This document shows, piece after piece, positions 46,664 through 58,137 of a DNA stretch of 64,000 bases (its first letter is position 1; each line of letters starts with the position of its first letter). The stretch covers positions 28,866,014 to 28,930,013 of the forward strand of contig CM055911.1 in assembly GCA_029582155.1 (NCBI GenBank), read 5' to 3'. A model generated the notes under the pieces. The model was not told the DNA's origin, did no database searches, and worked only from the letters and a program-made list of their open reading frames with translations. Origin of the DNA: Panopea generosa. Taxonomy: Eukaryota > Mollusca > Bivalvia > Adapedonta > Hiatellidae. The position numbers and the translations under genes were made by a program.

Positions 46664-47067
46664 ACATTAGACACCTAAACATTAGACACCTAAACACTAG
46701 ATATATAGACAACTATACACGTGTGTACTAAATACCTGGACACTAGATACTAGACACATAGATACATAACACACTTGACACCTAGACACTGGACACCTCA
46801 ACACTAGACATATATGAGACTATACATGTCTGTTCTAAACACCTGGACACTAAACGTTATACACTACACACTGGACACATAGACACACAAAAACTAGACA
46901 CCTTAACCCTAGACACATATTCACTTACAACTAGACACCTAAACACTAGACACCTAAACACTAGACACATATGCAACTATACAAGTATGTATTAAACACC
47001 TAGACACTTGACGTTAGAATCTAGACACATAGACACATAGGCACACAAAAAATAGACACCTAAACCA
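46664..47067. repeat. Degenerate ACACCTAAACACTAG minisatellite
   Basis: Short units (ACACCTAAACACTAG and related CTAGACACATAGACACA) recur throughout. A longer phrase, AACTATACA(C/T/A)GT..GT followed by TAAA(C/T)ACCT, occurs at about 46713, 46820 and 46977, showing irregular higher-order blocks of 107 and 157 bp. Confidence 0.88.
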
Positions 47068-47799
47068 CTGGCAGGATAACACGTGACTTAAATTGTGCAA
47101 AGCCTGGTTTTTATTTGCAGATCTCAGAAAATTGCCATATCTAACCGCCATTTGCCTTTTGTATAGATTATAAATTTTGTAAGAATATTTATGGCTTTCG
47201 TAGGGGTTAAACATTATAATGACGAGCCTGGGGCGATATTGCGAAAGGTCAATTTGCTAGGTCATGGGAAACACCTAGTCCATTTGTCATATTATTCTCG
47301 TCTGTAATGCGGTTGGAATAAAAAGAGGTAGTTTACAAATATTTGTATTTAACAAATAGTTTATTTGTAATCGAAGCTGGTGCACTCGCTATCGTGTAGA
47401 AAAAAATGCATTTTATTTATTTTGTATTAGACGAATAGACATGGCAGGGGCATAAATCATTAAATGTTTGAATTGCCCCCCACTAACACAAACCTCTAGT
47501 ATTAAATGCATACCCTGTACTGCAATACTGCAGTACTGCAGTACATATCGTGCCAGTAAAGTTGCTGGTGAAAACAGCCTTTTATTGTACATCTGTTCGA
47601 AATCCATGTATTCATTTATTCATAAATATTTTAATTCCACATCGGCTTTATGAATTATATTGTTACAATATATTTATTTGATGTCAGATACGAAGACGAT
47701 AGTGTTACTTGACACGGTACCGATAATTGTAGAGTAAATACCGTGACTGCATGTACGATTTAATATGTAGGATAATACATCATTACTGTACGTATATAA
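47068..47799. other. Unique DNA, nothing recognised
   Basis: TACTGCAATACTGCAGTACT near 47517 is a small palindromic phrase. Two overlapping frames near 47413-47653 lack domains. Confidence 0.5.
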
Positions 47800-48420
47800 T
47801 GCTCTAGACAGATATATAGTCTAAGAGATAAATCGTTAGTGTATATACTGTTGTATTTCTAGACAGATATATATCGAGATATATCGTTAGTTTATATAAT
47901 ACTGTATTTCTAGACATATATATCGAGATAAATCGTTAGTGTATAATATCATACTGTTGTATTTCTAGACATATATATCGAGATATATCGTTAGTGTATA
48001 CTATTATACTATTGTATTTCTAGACATATATATTGAGATATATCGTTTGTGTATACTATTATACTGTTGTATTTCTAGACATATATATCGAGATATGTCG
48101 TTAGTGTATATAATATTGTATTTCTAGACATATATATCGAGATATATCGTTAGTGTATAATATTATACTGTTGTATTTCTAGACATATATATCGAGATAT
48201 ATCGTTAGTGTATACTATTATACTGTTGTATTTCTAGACAGATATATCGAGATGTGTCGTTAGTGTATATAATATTGTGTTGTTTGAGAGATGTATCGAG
48301 ATAAATCGCTAATGTATATAATATTATGTATGTACGGGAAAATATCGTTAGTGTTTATACTAATATATATGTAGGGTAAAATATTGCTACAGTATTTAAT
48401 ATTATGTCTTTATGATAGTA
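47800..48420. repeat. 55-bp minisatellite, about 10 copies
   Basis: The unit carries ATTTCTAGACATATATATCG, AGATATATCGTTAGTGTATA and CTATTATACTGTTGT (55 bp; for example 47961 to 48016). Units on the right lose the TCTAGA segment and degrade. Confidence 0.92.
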
Positions 48421-48825
48421 TATCAATACTGTATATCACACGTTTCTTTAGGTTAATATACCGCTACTGTACATACTTTTGTATATTCAGAGTGATATAT
48501 GCATTCGATGTGTATGCAGTAAACCTGTATCATAACCGAAATCTGCCGCATGAAGTTCTAAATATTGTTAAGTGTTTTTTTTTGTTTTGCTTAGAATATC
48601 GTGAAAATCAAATTATGCAGAAACAGTTTGTATAACGTAATGTAGGCGATACGGGTTTCCTGTTGTATGTGTCGTTTGTATAACTAAACAATATATGTGT
48701 AACATCAGAACTATGTTGGATATTTGACATGTAATATCTGTATGATGTATATATAATCTAACATTTATAAGTTTATTCCAATCGATCAATGCATCATACT
48801 ATTACGTAGCGTCCGGTTCCACTTT
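48421..48825. other. Unique AT-rich DNA, nothing recognised
   Basis: AT-rich, probably including eroded units of the preceding array. No gene-like signal. Confidence 0.5.
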
Positions 48826-48962
48826 CGGGCCCGGGTAGCTAAGTTGGAAACGCGTATTCCTGTTAATCGTGAGTTCAAGCTCCGGCCCGGTGTGAGGATT
48901 GACCGTAAATTTTGAACTACGGCCACGAATGTCCTTCTTCTGAATAAAACAAACAAACAAAT
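48826..48962 (+). mobile_element. Short tRNA-derived SINE with (CAAA)n tail
   Basis: The head CGGGCCCGGGTAGCTAAGTT and B box CGTGAGTTCAAGCTCCGGCC are followed by about 60 bp of body and the tail TGAATAAAACAAACAAACAA. It has no central AGTTACTTGCGGA block and so differs from families A and B. Confidence 0.65.
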
Positions 48963-49310
48963 ATCCCCTTTCATATGATAAAAAAAATTGAGCACAGACG
49001 TGCAGTTCAGAAAGCGTTGCGTATTCTGTCGTCTGACGCCTCTTACCGCCCATCTCCGCCTTCTCGCGAGAATTTGTGAGACCTTGTGAGCTATAACCTC
49101 TCATACTACAATCCGCCCAGACGCCCATTCATTAGCAGTGCCCCGCTCTTGCCGCCAAGTAAATGCATTACAAAGCATAATTATGAGTTTTGCAGAAAAC
49201 ACACGTATGGGATCACGCCAGTTACAAAATGACCCTTCACGCCTTTGGATCACGCCCTTATCCACCCCAGCGTCAACAGAACGCATTATATGCATTTACG
49301 GTTCCTAATA
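48963..49310. promoter_or_regulatory. Unique G+C-richer island with a TCTCGCGAGA palindrome
   Basis: TCTCGCGAGA (49062-49071) is the palindrome known as a promoter motif (bound by BANP in mammals). Nearby are CTTACCGCCCATCTCCGCC and several ATGCATTA/TGCATTTACG words. Overlapping minus-strand frames (48802-49295) lack domains. A promoter or enhancer role is possible but not shown. Confidence 0.3.
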
Positions 49311-49590
49311 GTGGCAGTGTTGGTTTTGAAACTTATTGTGAAAATCACACACATGAATGAGTTGTTTACAACAATTACTTTGATAAAGTACCGAAAATAA
49401 AAATAATATACTGGTATATTGAATTAATGTGTTATGTTAACCTCTTTTTATTACTATACGTTTTTTTAATGTATACATGGCATCAATGTATGTCCCTACT
49501 GGCACTTCTAATTCATGTAATCTTTGTTTCTGTGTTCTGTCACCATTGGATCTGTGTCCTGTCACCAATATCCTGTGCTTTGCCATCATT

Positions 49591-51775
49591 ATTCCTGTGC
49601 GCCGCCACAATTTGCCATATGCGGCGTCACCATTGGTCATGTGCGCCGTCACCATTGGTCGTGTGCATCGTCACCATTGGCCGTGTGCACCACCACCATT
49701 GGTTATGTGCGCCGCCACCATTGGCCATGTGCACCGCCACCATTGGCCATGTGCACCGCCATCATTCATCATGTGCGTCGTCACCATTGGTCGTGTGCGC
49801 CGTCACCATTGGTCATGTGCGCTACCACCATTCGTCGTGTGCGTCGTCACCTTTGGTCGTGTGCGTCGTCACCATTGGTCATGTGCGCTGCCACCATTGG
49901 CCGTGTGCGCCGCCACCATTCGCCGTGTGCGTCGTCACCATTCGTCGTGTGCGCCGTCACCATTGGTCCTGTGCGCCACCACCATTGGTCGTGTGCGTCG
50001 TCACCATTGGTCGTGTGCGCTGCCACCATTGGTCGTGTGCGCCGCCACCATTCGTCGTGTGCGTCGTCACCATTCGTCGTGTGCGCCGTCACCATTGGTC
50101 ATGTGCGCTACCACCATTCGTCGTGTGCGTCGTTACCTTTGGTCGTGTGCGTCGTCACCATTGGCCATGTGCGCCGCCACCATTGGCCGTGTGCGCCGCC
50201 ACCAATTCGTCGTTTGCGTCGTCACCATTCGTCGTGTGAGTCGTCACCATTGGTCCTGTGCGCCGCCACCATTGGTCGTGTGTGTCGTCACCATTGGTCG
50301 TGTGCGCCGCCACCATTGGTCGTGTGCGCCGCCACCATTCGTCGTGTGCGTCGTCACCATTCGTCGTGTGCGTCGTCACCATTGGTTGTGTGCTTCGTCA
50401 CCATTGGTCGTGTGCGTCGTCACCATTGGTCGTGTGCGCCGCCACCATTCGTCGTGTGCGCTGCCACTATTGGCCGTGTGCGGCGCCACCGTTCGTCGTG
50501 TGCGTCGCCACCATTGGCTGTGTGCGCCGCCACCATTGGCCTTGTGTGCCGCCACCATTGGCCGTGTGCGCCGCCACCATTCGTCGTGTGTGTCATCACC
50601 ATTGGCCGTGTGCTTCGTCACCATTGGTATTGTACGCCGTCACCATTGGTCAAGTGCGCCGCCACAATTTGCAATGTGCGTGTCACCATTGGTCATGTGT
50701 GCCGTCACCATTGGTCATGTGAGTCGTCACCACTGGTTATGTGCGCCATCCAATGGTTATGTGCGACTTCACTATTGGTCATGAGCGTCATCACCATTTG
50801 CCGTCATCTAATGGTAATGTGCGTCGTCACCATTGGCCATGTGCGCCATCACCATTGGCCATGTGCGTCGTCACCATTGGTCATGTGAGCCGTCATCATT
50901 GGTCATGTGCGCCGTCACCATTGGCAATGTGCGTCGTTTCCATTGGTCACATGCACTGTCACCATTGGCCATGTGCGTCCACACAATTGGTCATGAGCGT
51001 GTCACCATTGGTCATGTGCGCCATCACCATTGGCCATGTGCAACGTCACCATTGGCCATGTGCGTCGACACCACTGTTTATGTGCGCCGTCACCACTGGT
51101 TATGTGCAACGTCACCACTGGCCATGTGCGTCGTCACCATTGGCCGTCACCATTGGTCGTGTGCGCTGTCACCATTGGCCATGTGCGTCGTCACCATTGG
51201 TCATGTGCGCCGTCACCATTGGCCATGTGCACCGTCACCATTGGCAATGTGCGTTGTCACCATTGGTCATGAGCGTGTCACCATTGGTCATGTGCGCCGT
51301 CACCATTGGTCATGTGCAACGTCACCATTGCCCATGTGCGCCGTCACCATTGGTCATGTGCAACGTCACCATTGACCATGTACGTCGTAACCACTGGTTA
51401 TGTGCGCCGTCACCACTGGTTATTTGCACCGTCACCATTGTCCATATGCGTCGTCACCATTGGTAATGTGCGTCGTCACAATTGGATTTGTGCGCCGTCA
51501 CTTTTGGCCATGTGCGTCGCCACCATTGGCCATGTGTGTCGTCACCATTGGAAATGTGCGCCGTCACGATTGGTTATGTGCACCGTCACCGTTGATCATG
51601 TGCGTCTTCACCATTGGTCATGTGCGCCGTCACCATTGGTTATGTGCGCCGTCACCATTGTTTATGTGCGTCGTCACCATAGGTCATGTGCTTCGTCATT
51701 ATTTGCCATGTGCGTCGTCACCATTGGTTATGTGCGCCGTCACCAATGATCACGTGCGCCATCTACATCGCTCTC
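49591..51775. repeat. 22-bp minisatellite, about 100 copies
   Basis: The unit starts GTGCGCCGTCACCATTGGTC and adds AT or GT (22 bp; for example 49861 to 49883). The left half favours TCGTGTGCGTCGTC and CGCCGCCACC, the right half GGTCATGTGCGCCGTC, so two subfamilies occupy different ends. The unit has no stop codon in the plus sense, so all three plus frames stay open for up to 454 codons and translate into the same 22-residue His/Arg/Cys/Val-rich repeat. I treat these as artefacts. Confidence 0.97.
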
Positions 51776-51971
51776 ATTGCTGATTATATGCATCGCCAGT
51801 TCGTGTATGTTGTCATTTTCAATCATGTTCATGATCATCATTGGTTATGTATGTTTTCACTTTCAGCTTAGAACGTCTTCCATTTTGGTAAATACGTCAC
51901 TGTTAGTAAATTTTGTCAGAGTAAGTTTGTACAATTGTACACGGGTTTCCATTTAAGCTATCACCAAGGGC

Positions 51972-52000
51972 ATGTCATGTGCGTCGTTACCATTGGTCGC
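51972..52000 (+). repeat. Stray unit of the 22-bp array
   Basis: CATGTGCGTCGTTACCATTG at about 51976-51995 is one isolated unit roughly 200 bp beyond the end of the array, with unique DNA between. Confidence 0.75.
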
Positions 52001-52066
52001 ATACATCCATTGTCCAGGCGAGTGATGATTACATTATATTTTCTCACCCATTATTCCCATTCCCTC

Positions 52067-52075
52067 CTTTCCATA

Positions 52076-52145
<70 letters not shown>

Positions 52146-52165
52146 TCTCTCTCTCTCTTTCTCTG
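52067..52165. repeat. (TC)n microsatellite
   Basis: About 100 nt of nearly pure CT dinucleotide, a smaller counterpart of the tract at 213-512. Confidence 0.95.
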
Positions 52166-53055
52166 ACAGTTTAAATGATATATACCATAACTAATGTAAT
52201 CTTTTCCGATCTTTCACTTTCTAAACTCTTGTATACTTGTTTGGTAACCTCACGTAACTGCATATATCACTGTGGACATAAAATACTCCGTTAGTAATAT
52301 GACATCGGAAAATCGGCTAAGTAGAATTCTTCTGAAAAGAGCATGTGTCTCAATTTTGGTCGTTGAAAAGGGCCAGAAAATCTCCCATTAAGCCATTAGC
52401 TTCCAAGACGATCCTTTGATCATTCCAAAATTTAGAACGCAAAATATTATCGTATCTGAATCACTATAAATCGCTAATAATCCTCGGCTCCGTATCATTA
52501 TCTTGGGTTATGTCTAAAACATCTGACATCTAAATATATCATTTCCATGTCGATTTCACGGAACGATCCAACAACCCTTCATTACGGACTGAGTTTATTC
52601 CCAATGCTGGCGTTTGTGAAAGCAAAATTGCTAGAATTGTCCAATTATTGCAAATTTAGGAAGCTTGGTATTAAAAGATTCTTTGGTGAATTAAAGGTTT
52701 TATTGTTCTCAAACATTCCTATTTGCATTTTTCGTTGCGGGTCTTGAAAACGTGAAAACAACGCAACTGTCGGGAAGGTCACGTGGTTAATAGATAATGC
52801 CGACAATATTATGAAATAATGGCCGGCAGATTATCTTGAACGTTATGCGTCTCGAATTACCATTGAATTGTCGTTATTTCTGATGTTGGGTTGAGACAGA
52901 AAAAATACACTGGATTTTTGGTTACCGTTTCTTTCAGTTAGCTTGGGTATACCATTTTAGATATTGAATAAAGTAACATAGTTTTAATTTCCGCATGTCT
53001 TACCGGTGCAGGAGTGTAATAAACCCATGACATAGTTCGGTGTTGTCCGTATAAA
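52166..53055. other. Unique DNA, candidate regulatory island at 52280-52870
   Basis: Non-repetitive and motif-rich: CATTAAGCCATTAGC, TCCTTTGATCATTCC, a CACGTG E-box within GTCACGTGGT and TTATTGCAAATTTAGG. A 66-codon frame at 52547 has no recognised domain. The regulatory reading is speculative. Confidence 0.3.
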
Positions 53056-53465
53056 TCATACCTTGAATGTTCTATGCCGAACTACTTTCCGACCGAACCC
53101 CACGGACTGGTTCATTCTACTTCCGGTTCGGAGAAAATGAACACTCTTGCATTTGTTTACCATTTTGTTTATTTTGTTACGCAGTAAATGGATTCCTAGT
53201 TGCCAGCCCCGTGTCAATCTTAACTTGAATGCTGGATATAATACCCAGCCCCAGATGCAATGCAAATCTGCGAACATTATAGAGGAATTCCGATTGATTA
53301 TTAACAAGGAGTGAATACACTCACGCTCTGACTCATTCTTGCAGTTATTTTCTTCATCAGAATTTAACATCGTTTACATATTTGTATTGTGCCATTATGC
53401 TTTTTCAGGCTTCAGTTTTTATTTATGAGTGGAAAATGTGTTCGCAAGACTGTGCCAACAACCTC
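53056..53465. other. Unique DNA with an unsupported 104-codon minus-strand frame
   Basis: The frame at 53370-53056 has mixed composition and no domain, signal peptide or membrane segment that I recognise. It may be chance or part of an old repeat. Confidence 0.3.
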
Positions 53466-53469
53466 TATT

Positions 53470-53603
<134 letters not shown>

Positions 53604-53812
53604 GTTATATATGACATAACAAATTTTATTGGTTGAGGAAGACCTCAGAATGAATCTGAATAGAATCGCCGTCCTTCCGCAAGTAATTGGCAACCTTTCT
53701 CACATAAAGTTCTTGGAACGAGCGGGACTCGAACCTACGACCTTAGTGGTGAAAGGTAAGTGGTCTTGAGACGGCGTCTTAGACCGACCGGCAACGGAAG
53801 ACCCCGGAAATT
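53604..53812 (-). mobile_element. SINE family B, most complete copy
   Basis: On the minus strand: the head CGGTCGGTCTAAGACGCCGT, the B box TCGTAGGTTCGAGTCCCGCT, the middle CCAATTACTTGCGGAAGGAC and the end CCTCAACCAATAAAATTTGT then TATGTCATATATAACC, leading into the (TAAA)n tail. This copy links the heads seen at 13450 with the 3' modules seen at 16925, so it anchors the family. Confidence 0.8.
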
Positions 53813-54390
53813 TTCTTAGACTTGAGCTTGAAAATCCAAATTTCAAACTTATATATCTGGTTTAACATGGCATATAGAATAAATGTGATAGTTTATTTGA
53901 CTATATATTAGATACCCCAATAGGCTTGAAAATTTTAACCTCAAATAAATGGTCTCTAAGTGTGTTTATTTTTTTCAAAATTCATTCTTGAATTCAAGTC
54001 TAAGAATATTCTTAAAGTCTTTTTTTACAATTTTAAAAACATTTTTCCGATATATCATGCCTCTTTATATATAAACTCACTGACACTGTATTGCCAAACA
54101 CATATATACTTAAACATTCCAAATTAATATATTGAAAAGTAATTAAAAATAATTTGATTGTAATATCATCAATGCTAATTGATCAATTAAAAAGATGTAT
54201 CTAAATTAATGATGTGCCGACAGCCGCCGTGTGTTAAAGCTATTAAGACATACAGGCGTCCCCTAAATTTCAAGATTCAAAATAAGCTAATTCAGTAATT
54301 TAAACATATAATGTTTCTCATTACATACAAATTAATAATAGAAAATTAATCAATATAATATTAGATCCAATTAAATTAGATATATAATGT
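53813..54390. other. AT-rich DNA, possibly LINE 3' UTR
   Basis: This lies downstream, on the minus strand, of the LINE coding remnant at 54400-54884 and may include its 3' end. No clear tail or boundary is visible. Confidence 0.4.
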
Positions 54391-54399
54391 TATCTATAT

Positions 54400-54884
54400 A
54401 CATACATTTCTTTACCATTTTTTAGGTAGGACAATATGAATAACACATTTAACACATTTTGTCAATATATTCTTGAGTAGACCAACACAAGAAAGATAGA
54501 TGTATTTATGTATTTTGATTATACAAGGTATTACGAAGACCGAAAGCTTGATAAATATAGTTTATCTACAAAGATTTGATTAAACTGAATGCTTCTTACT
54601 TTGCATTATCTCAGTGCATTTTAACATCTTTGACTTTTATAATAATATGATTTAATAAAGTTTTTACGGATATTTTGATAACTTGGACATTTTAATACAA
54701 AATGGTATTCATCTTCTATGCCGTTTAAGTTACATAGAGTACAATAACGCAAATTACGTTCCATTCTGTTCTGTACATATCGACCGGTTGCTATTTTTAA
54801 CTTATGTGACGATAATCATAATATTGTCATAGGAATTCTTAATTTTCTTGGAAGCAGCATATCTAAATAATTTTCGATTTCAAA
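54400..54884 (-). mobile_element. Decayed LINE ORF2 C-terminal region with zinc-finger motif
   Basis: A minus-strand frame from 54884 to 54621 (88 codons, one internal stop) reads FEIENYLDMLLPRKLRIPMT, then SSHKLKIATGRY, CTLCNLNGIEDEYHFVLKC and PSYQNIRKNFIKSYYY. Cys48, Cys51, His61 and Cys66 give the CX2C-X9-H-X4-C finger found near the C-terminus of non-LTR retrotransposon polyproteins, and the SSHKL..E/ATGRY block is typical of the same region. TGA at 54818-54816 breaks the frame, probably at a former CGA. After the TAA a second frame (MLKCTEIMQSKKHSV) resumes plausible LINE sequence, which implies a frameshift. Reverse transcriptase and endonuclease are absent, so the copy is dead. Confidence 0.75.
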
Positions 54885-55754
54885 ATTAGTTTTTTACAAC
54901 TTCCCATCCTTTATTATTTTATAAACCCTACTAGTAAGTCATTGTATTTACATGTAACGACTTCGTTTGAGTATTTATTAAGTAAGTCTAATCTACTATC
55001 AAATTAACCTTTCACATATTAGAACTTTAAAAAAAATATATTTAAATACATTCCCACCGGCGGTGCTACGTTAAGTATAATATTTATAAATATCACCACC
55101 ATAACCTAATTAGCAAGTGTCAAAATTTTATTAATTTTCAAATAGAAACAAAATCCGTAATGGTAGTGTGTTTTTTTAATTTGATACTTACTTTTGAAAC
55201 GTGTTTTTCAGAATTTCTCACGGATGTGTATATGTGAATATTCTCTAGGTTGATTGTATTCGTTATAAAGGAGACGCTAAATGAAGAAAACCGATAGTTT
55301 TCGTCTACGCCCACCTTTCCATGGCTATTATTAAAAAAAAAGTGTGTAGAAAATAAGAGTAAACTTTAGAGTACATTCCGTAATTACACGTAGAACTGAT
55401 TCGACAAGTCGATTTTATGTATTTATCCGGAAAATTGATTTTTTTTTTTTTTTTTTTAATGTTTGTATTTGGTTCCTAGCTTTCAATAGGAACGTGGAAT
55501 TAGAAATTATAAAAAAACGGCCTAACTTTAGCATCTGCCTTGAATATGCATTGCTCTATTCTATCAAACACTATATCTTGCCTAATGCCTTTACCAACCC
55601 ACACACATACATATAAGTGTATTTTATTTTTGTTGTTTTTTTAGTGCATTGTAGAGATTTTATAAGTGAATTATATTTGATAATGTCTCTGTTTCAAATC
55701 CTGAAATTGCATTAGAAAATTAAATTGTTTTTTTTTTTTTTCAGTAAAATATCA
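54885..55754. other. AT-rich DNA, possibly more eroded LINE, otherwise nothing
   Basis: Upstream of the LINE remnant on the minus strand I could not follow a continuous reading frame. A run of 17-18 T occurs at about 55440-55457 and another near 55727-55741. Confidence 0.45.
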
Positions 55755-57057
55755 ATTTAATTGCACTCATGAAAATATGAGAATACATGCACTGACAACC
55801 ACAGCACCTCTGATACGCAAGGAAAATATGAGAATACATGCACTGACAACCACAGCACCTCTGATTGCTCGAGGGAAATATGAGGATACATGCACTGACA
55901 ACCAAGGCACCTCCGATACACGAGGAAAATACGAAAATACAAACACTGACAACCATCGCACCTCTGATACTCGAGGAAAATATGAAAATACTTGCACTGA
56001 CAACCACAGCACCTCTAATTGCTCGAGGAAAATATGAGAATACATGCACTGACAACCACAGCACCTCTGATTGCTCGAGGAAAATATGAGAATACATGCA
56101 CTGACAACCACAGCATCTCTGATACGCGAGGAAAATATAAGAATACATGCACTGACAACCACAGCACCTTTGATTGCTCGAGGAAAATATGAGAATACAT
56201 GCACTGACAACCACAGCACCTCTGATTGCTCGAGGTAAATATGAGAATACATGCACTGACAACCACAGCACCTCTGATTGCTCCTGGAAAATATGAGAAT
56301 ACATGCACTGACAACCACAGCACCCCTGATTGCTCGAGGAAAATATGAGAATACATGCACTGACAACCACAGCACCCCTGATTGCTCGAGGAAAATATGA
56401 GAATACATGCACTGCTGACAACCACAGCACCTCGCTCGAGGAAAATATGAGAATACATGCACTGACAACCACAGCACCTCTGATTGCTAGAGGAAAATAT
56501 GAGAATACATATAGCGACAACAACAGCACCTCTCTTGAGGAAAATATGAGAATATATGCACTGACAACCACAGCACCTCTGATTGCTCGAGGAAAATATG
56601 GAAATACATGCACTGACAACCACAGCACCTCTGATTGCTAGAGGAAAATATGAGAATACATGCATTGATAACCACAGCACCTCTGATTGCTCGAGGTAAA
56701 TATGAGAACACATGCACTGACAACCACAGCACCTCTGATTGCTCGAGGAAAATATGAGAATACATGCACTGACAACCACAGCACCTCTGATTGCTCGTGG
56801 AAAATATGAAAATACATGCACTGACAACCACAGCACCTCTGATTGCTCAAGGAAAATATGAGAATACATGCACTGACAACCACAGCACCTCTGATTGCTA
56901 GAGGAAAATATGGAAATACATGCACTGCTGACAACCACAGAACCTCTGATACTCGAGGAAAATATGAGACTACATGCACTGACAACCACAGCACCTCTGG
57001 TTGCTCTAGGAAAATATGAGAATACATACACTGACAACCACAGCACCTCTGATTGCT
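55755..57057. repeat. 52-bp minisatellite, about 25 copies
   Basis: The unit contains GAGGAAAATATGAGAATACA, TGCACTGACAACCACAGCAC and CTCTGATTGCTC (52 bp; for example 56041 to 56093). Shortened units lack the TGATTG segment (near 56430 and 56530), and others carry an extra CTG in GCACTGCTGACAACC. On the minus strand the unit has no stop codon, so all three frames stay open (up to 343 codons, hydrophobic and Cys-rich). These are not supported as genes. Confidence 0.96.
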
Positions 57058-57310
57058 AAATTTTGCTTAAACTAACAATTGTTCTCTGTAATTTTGTGTA
57101 GATCTGTAGTATACTAAACGACATGAAAAAAGCAAATTTTGAATATTGAACTGATTTTTACCCATAATCTTGTGTCATTTTTAACGGTTCATAACAATGA
57201 CTTATATATCTATATAAATCCTTGTTCATAATTATATGTCGGCCATTATCAATATATATAATTTGTGTTTAAAAGTGCTGAAATTGTTGCAATAAAATAA
57301 ATAAAATAAA

Positions 57311-58137
57311 TCATTCTTGTCATACATACATCTAGATTTGATACAGTAATTAATCTGCCATACATGTATCTAGATTTGATACAGTAACAATACTGTCATA
57401 CATGTATCTAGATTTGATACAGTAACCATACTTGTCATACATGTATCTAGATTTGATACAGTAACCATACTTGTCATACATGTATCTAGATTTGATACAG
57501 TAACCATACTTGTCATACATGTATCTAGATTTGATACAGTAACTATACTGTCATACATGTATCTAGATTTGATACAGTAACCATACTTGTCATACATGTA
57601 TCTAGATTTGATACAGTAACCATACTGTCATACATGTATCTAGATTTGATACAGTAACCATACTTGTCATACATGTATCTAGATTTGATACAGTAACTAT
57701 ACTGTCATACATGTATCTAGATTTGATACAGTAACAATACTGTCATACATGTATCTAGATTTGATACAGTAACCAGACTTGTCATACATGCATCTAGATT
57801 TGATACAGTAACCATACTTGTCATATATGCATCTAGATTTGATACAGTAACAATACTGTCATACATGCATCTAGATTTGATACAGTAACCATACTTGTCA
57901 TACATGTATCTAGATTTGATACAGTAACCATACTTGTCATACATGTATCTAGATTTGATACAGTAACCATACTTGTCATACATGCATCTAGATTTGATAC
58001 AGTAACCATACTTGTCATACATGTATCTAGATTTGATACAGTAACCATACTGTCATACATGTATCTAGATTTGATACAGTAACTATACTTGTCATACATG
58101 CATCTAGATTTGATACAGTAACCATACTTGTCATACA
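57311..58137. repeat. 39-bp minisatellite with a 37-bp variant, about 21 copies
   Basis: The unit contains ATCTAGATTTGATACAGTAA and CCATACTTGTCATACATGT (39 bp; for example 57421 to 57460). A variant ends ATACTGTCATAC, two bases shorter (37 bp). Long and short units are interspersed. Units are otherwise almost identical, which suggests recent homogenisation. Confidence 0.96.

Noticed and set aside
49427-50888. Overlapping plus-strand frames of 270, 435 and 454 codons with zinc-finger-like Cys/His content
   Set aside because: All three frames are translations of one stop-free 22-bp unit. Cys and His spacing follows the repeat period and does not match C2H2 finger spacing.
55741-57046. Minus-strand frames of 236-343 codons resembling a repeated membrane protein
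   Set aside because: The 52-bp unit lacks stops in that sense, and each frame shows the same peptide out of register. There is no evidence of a gene.
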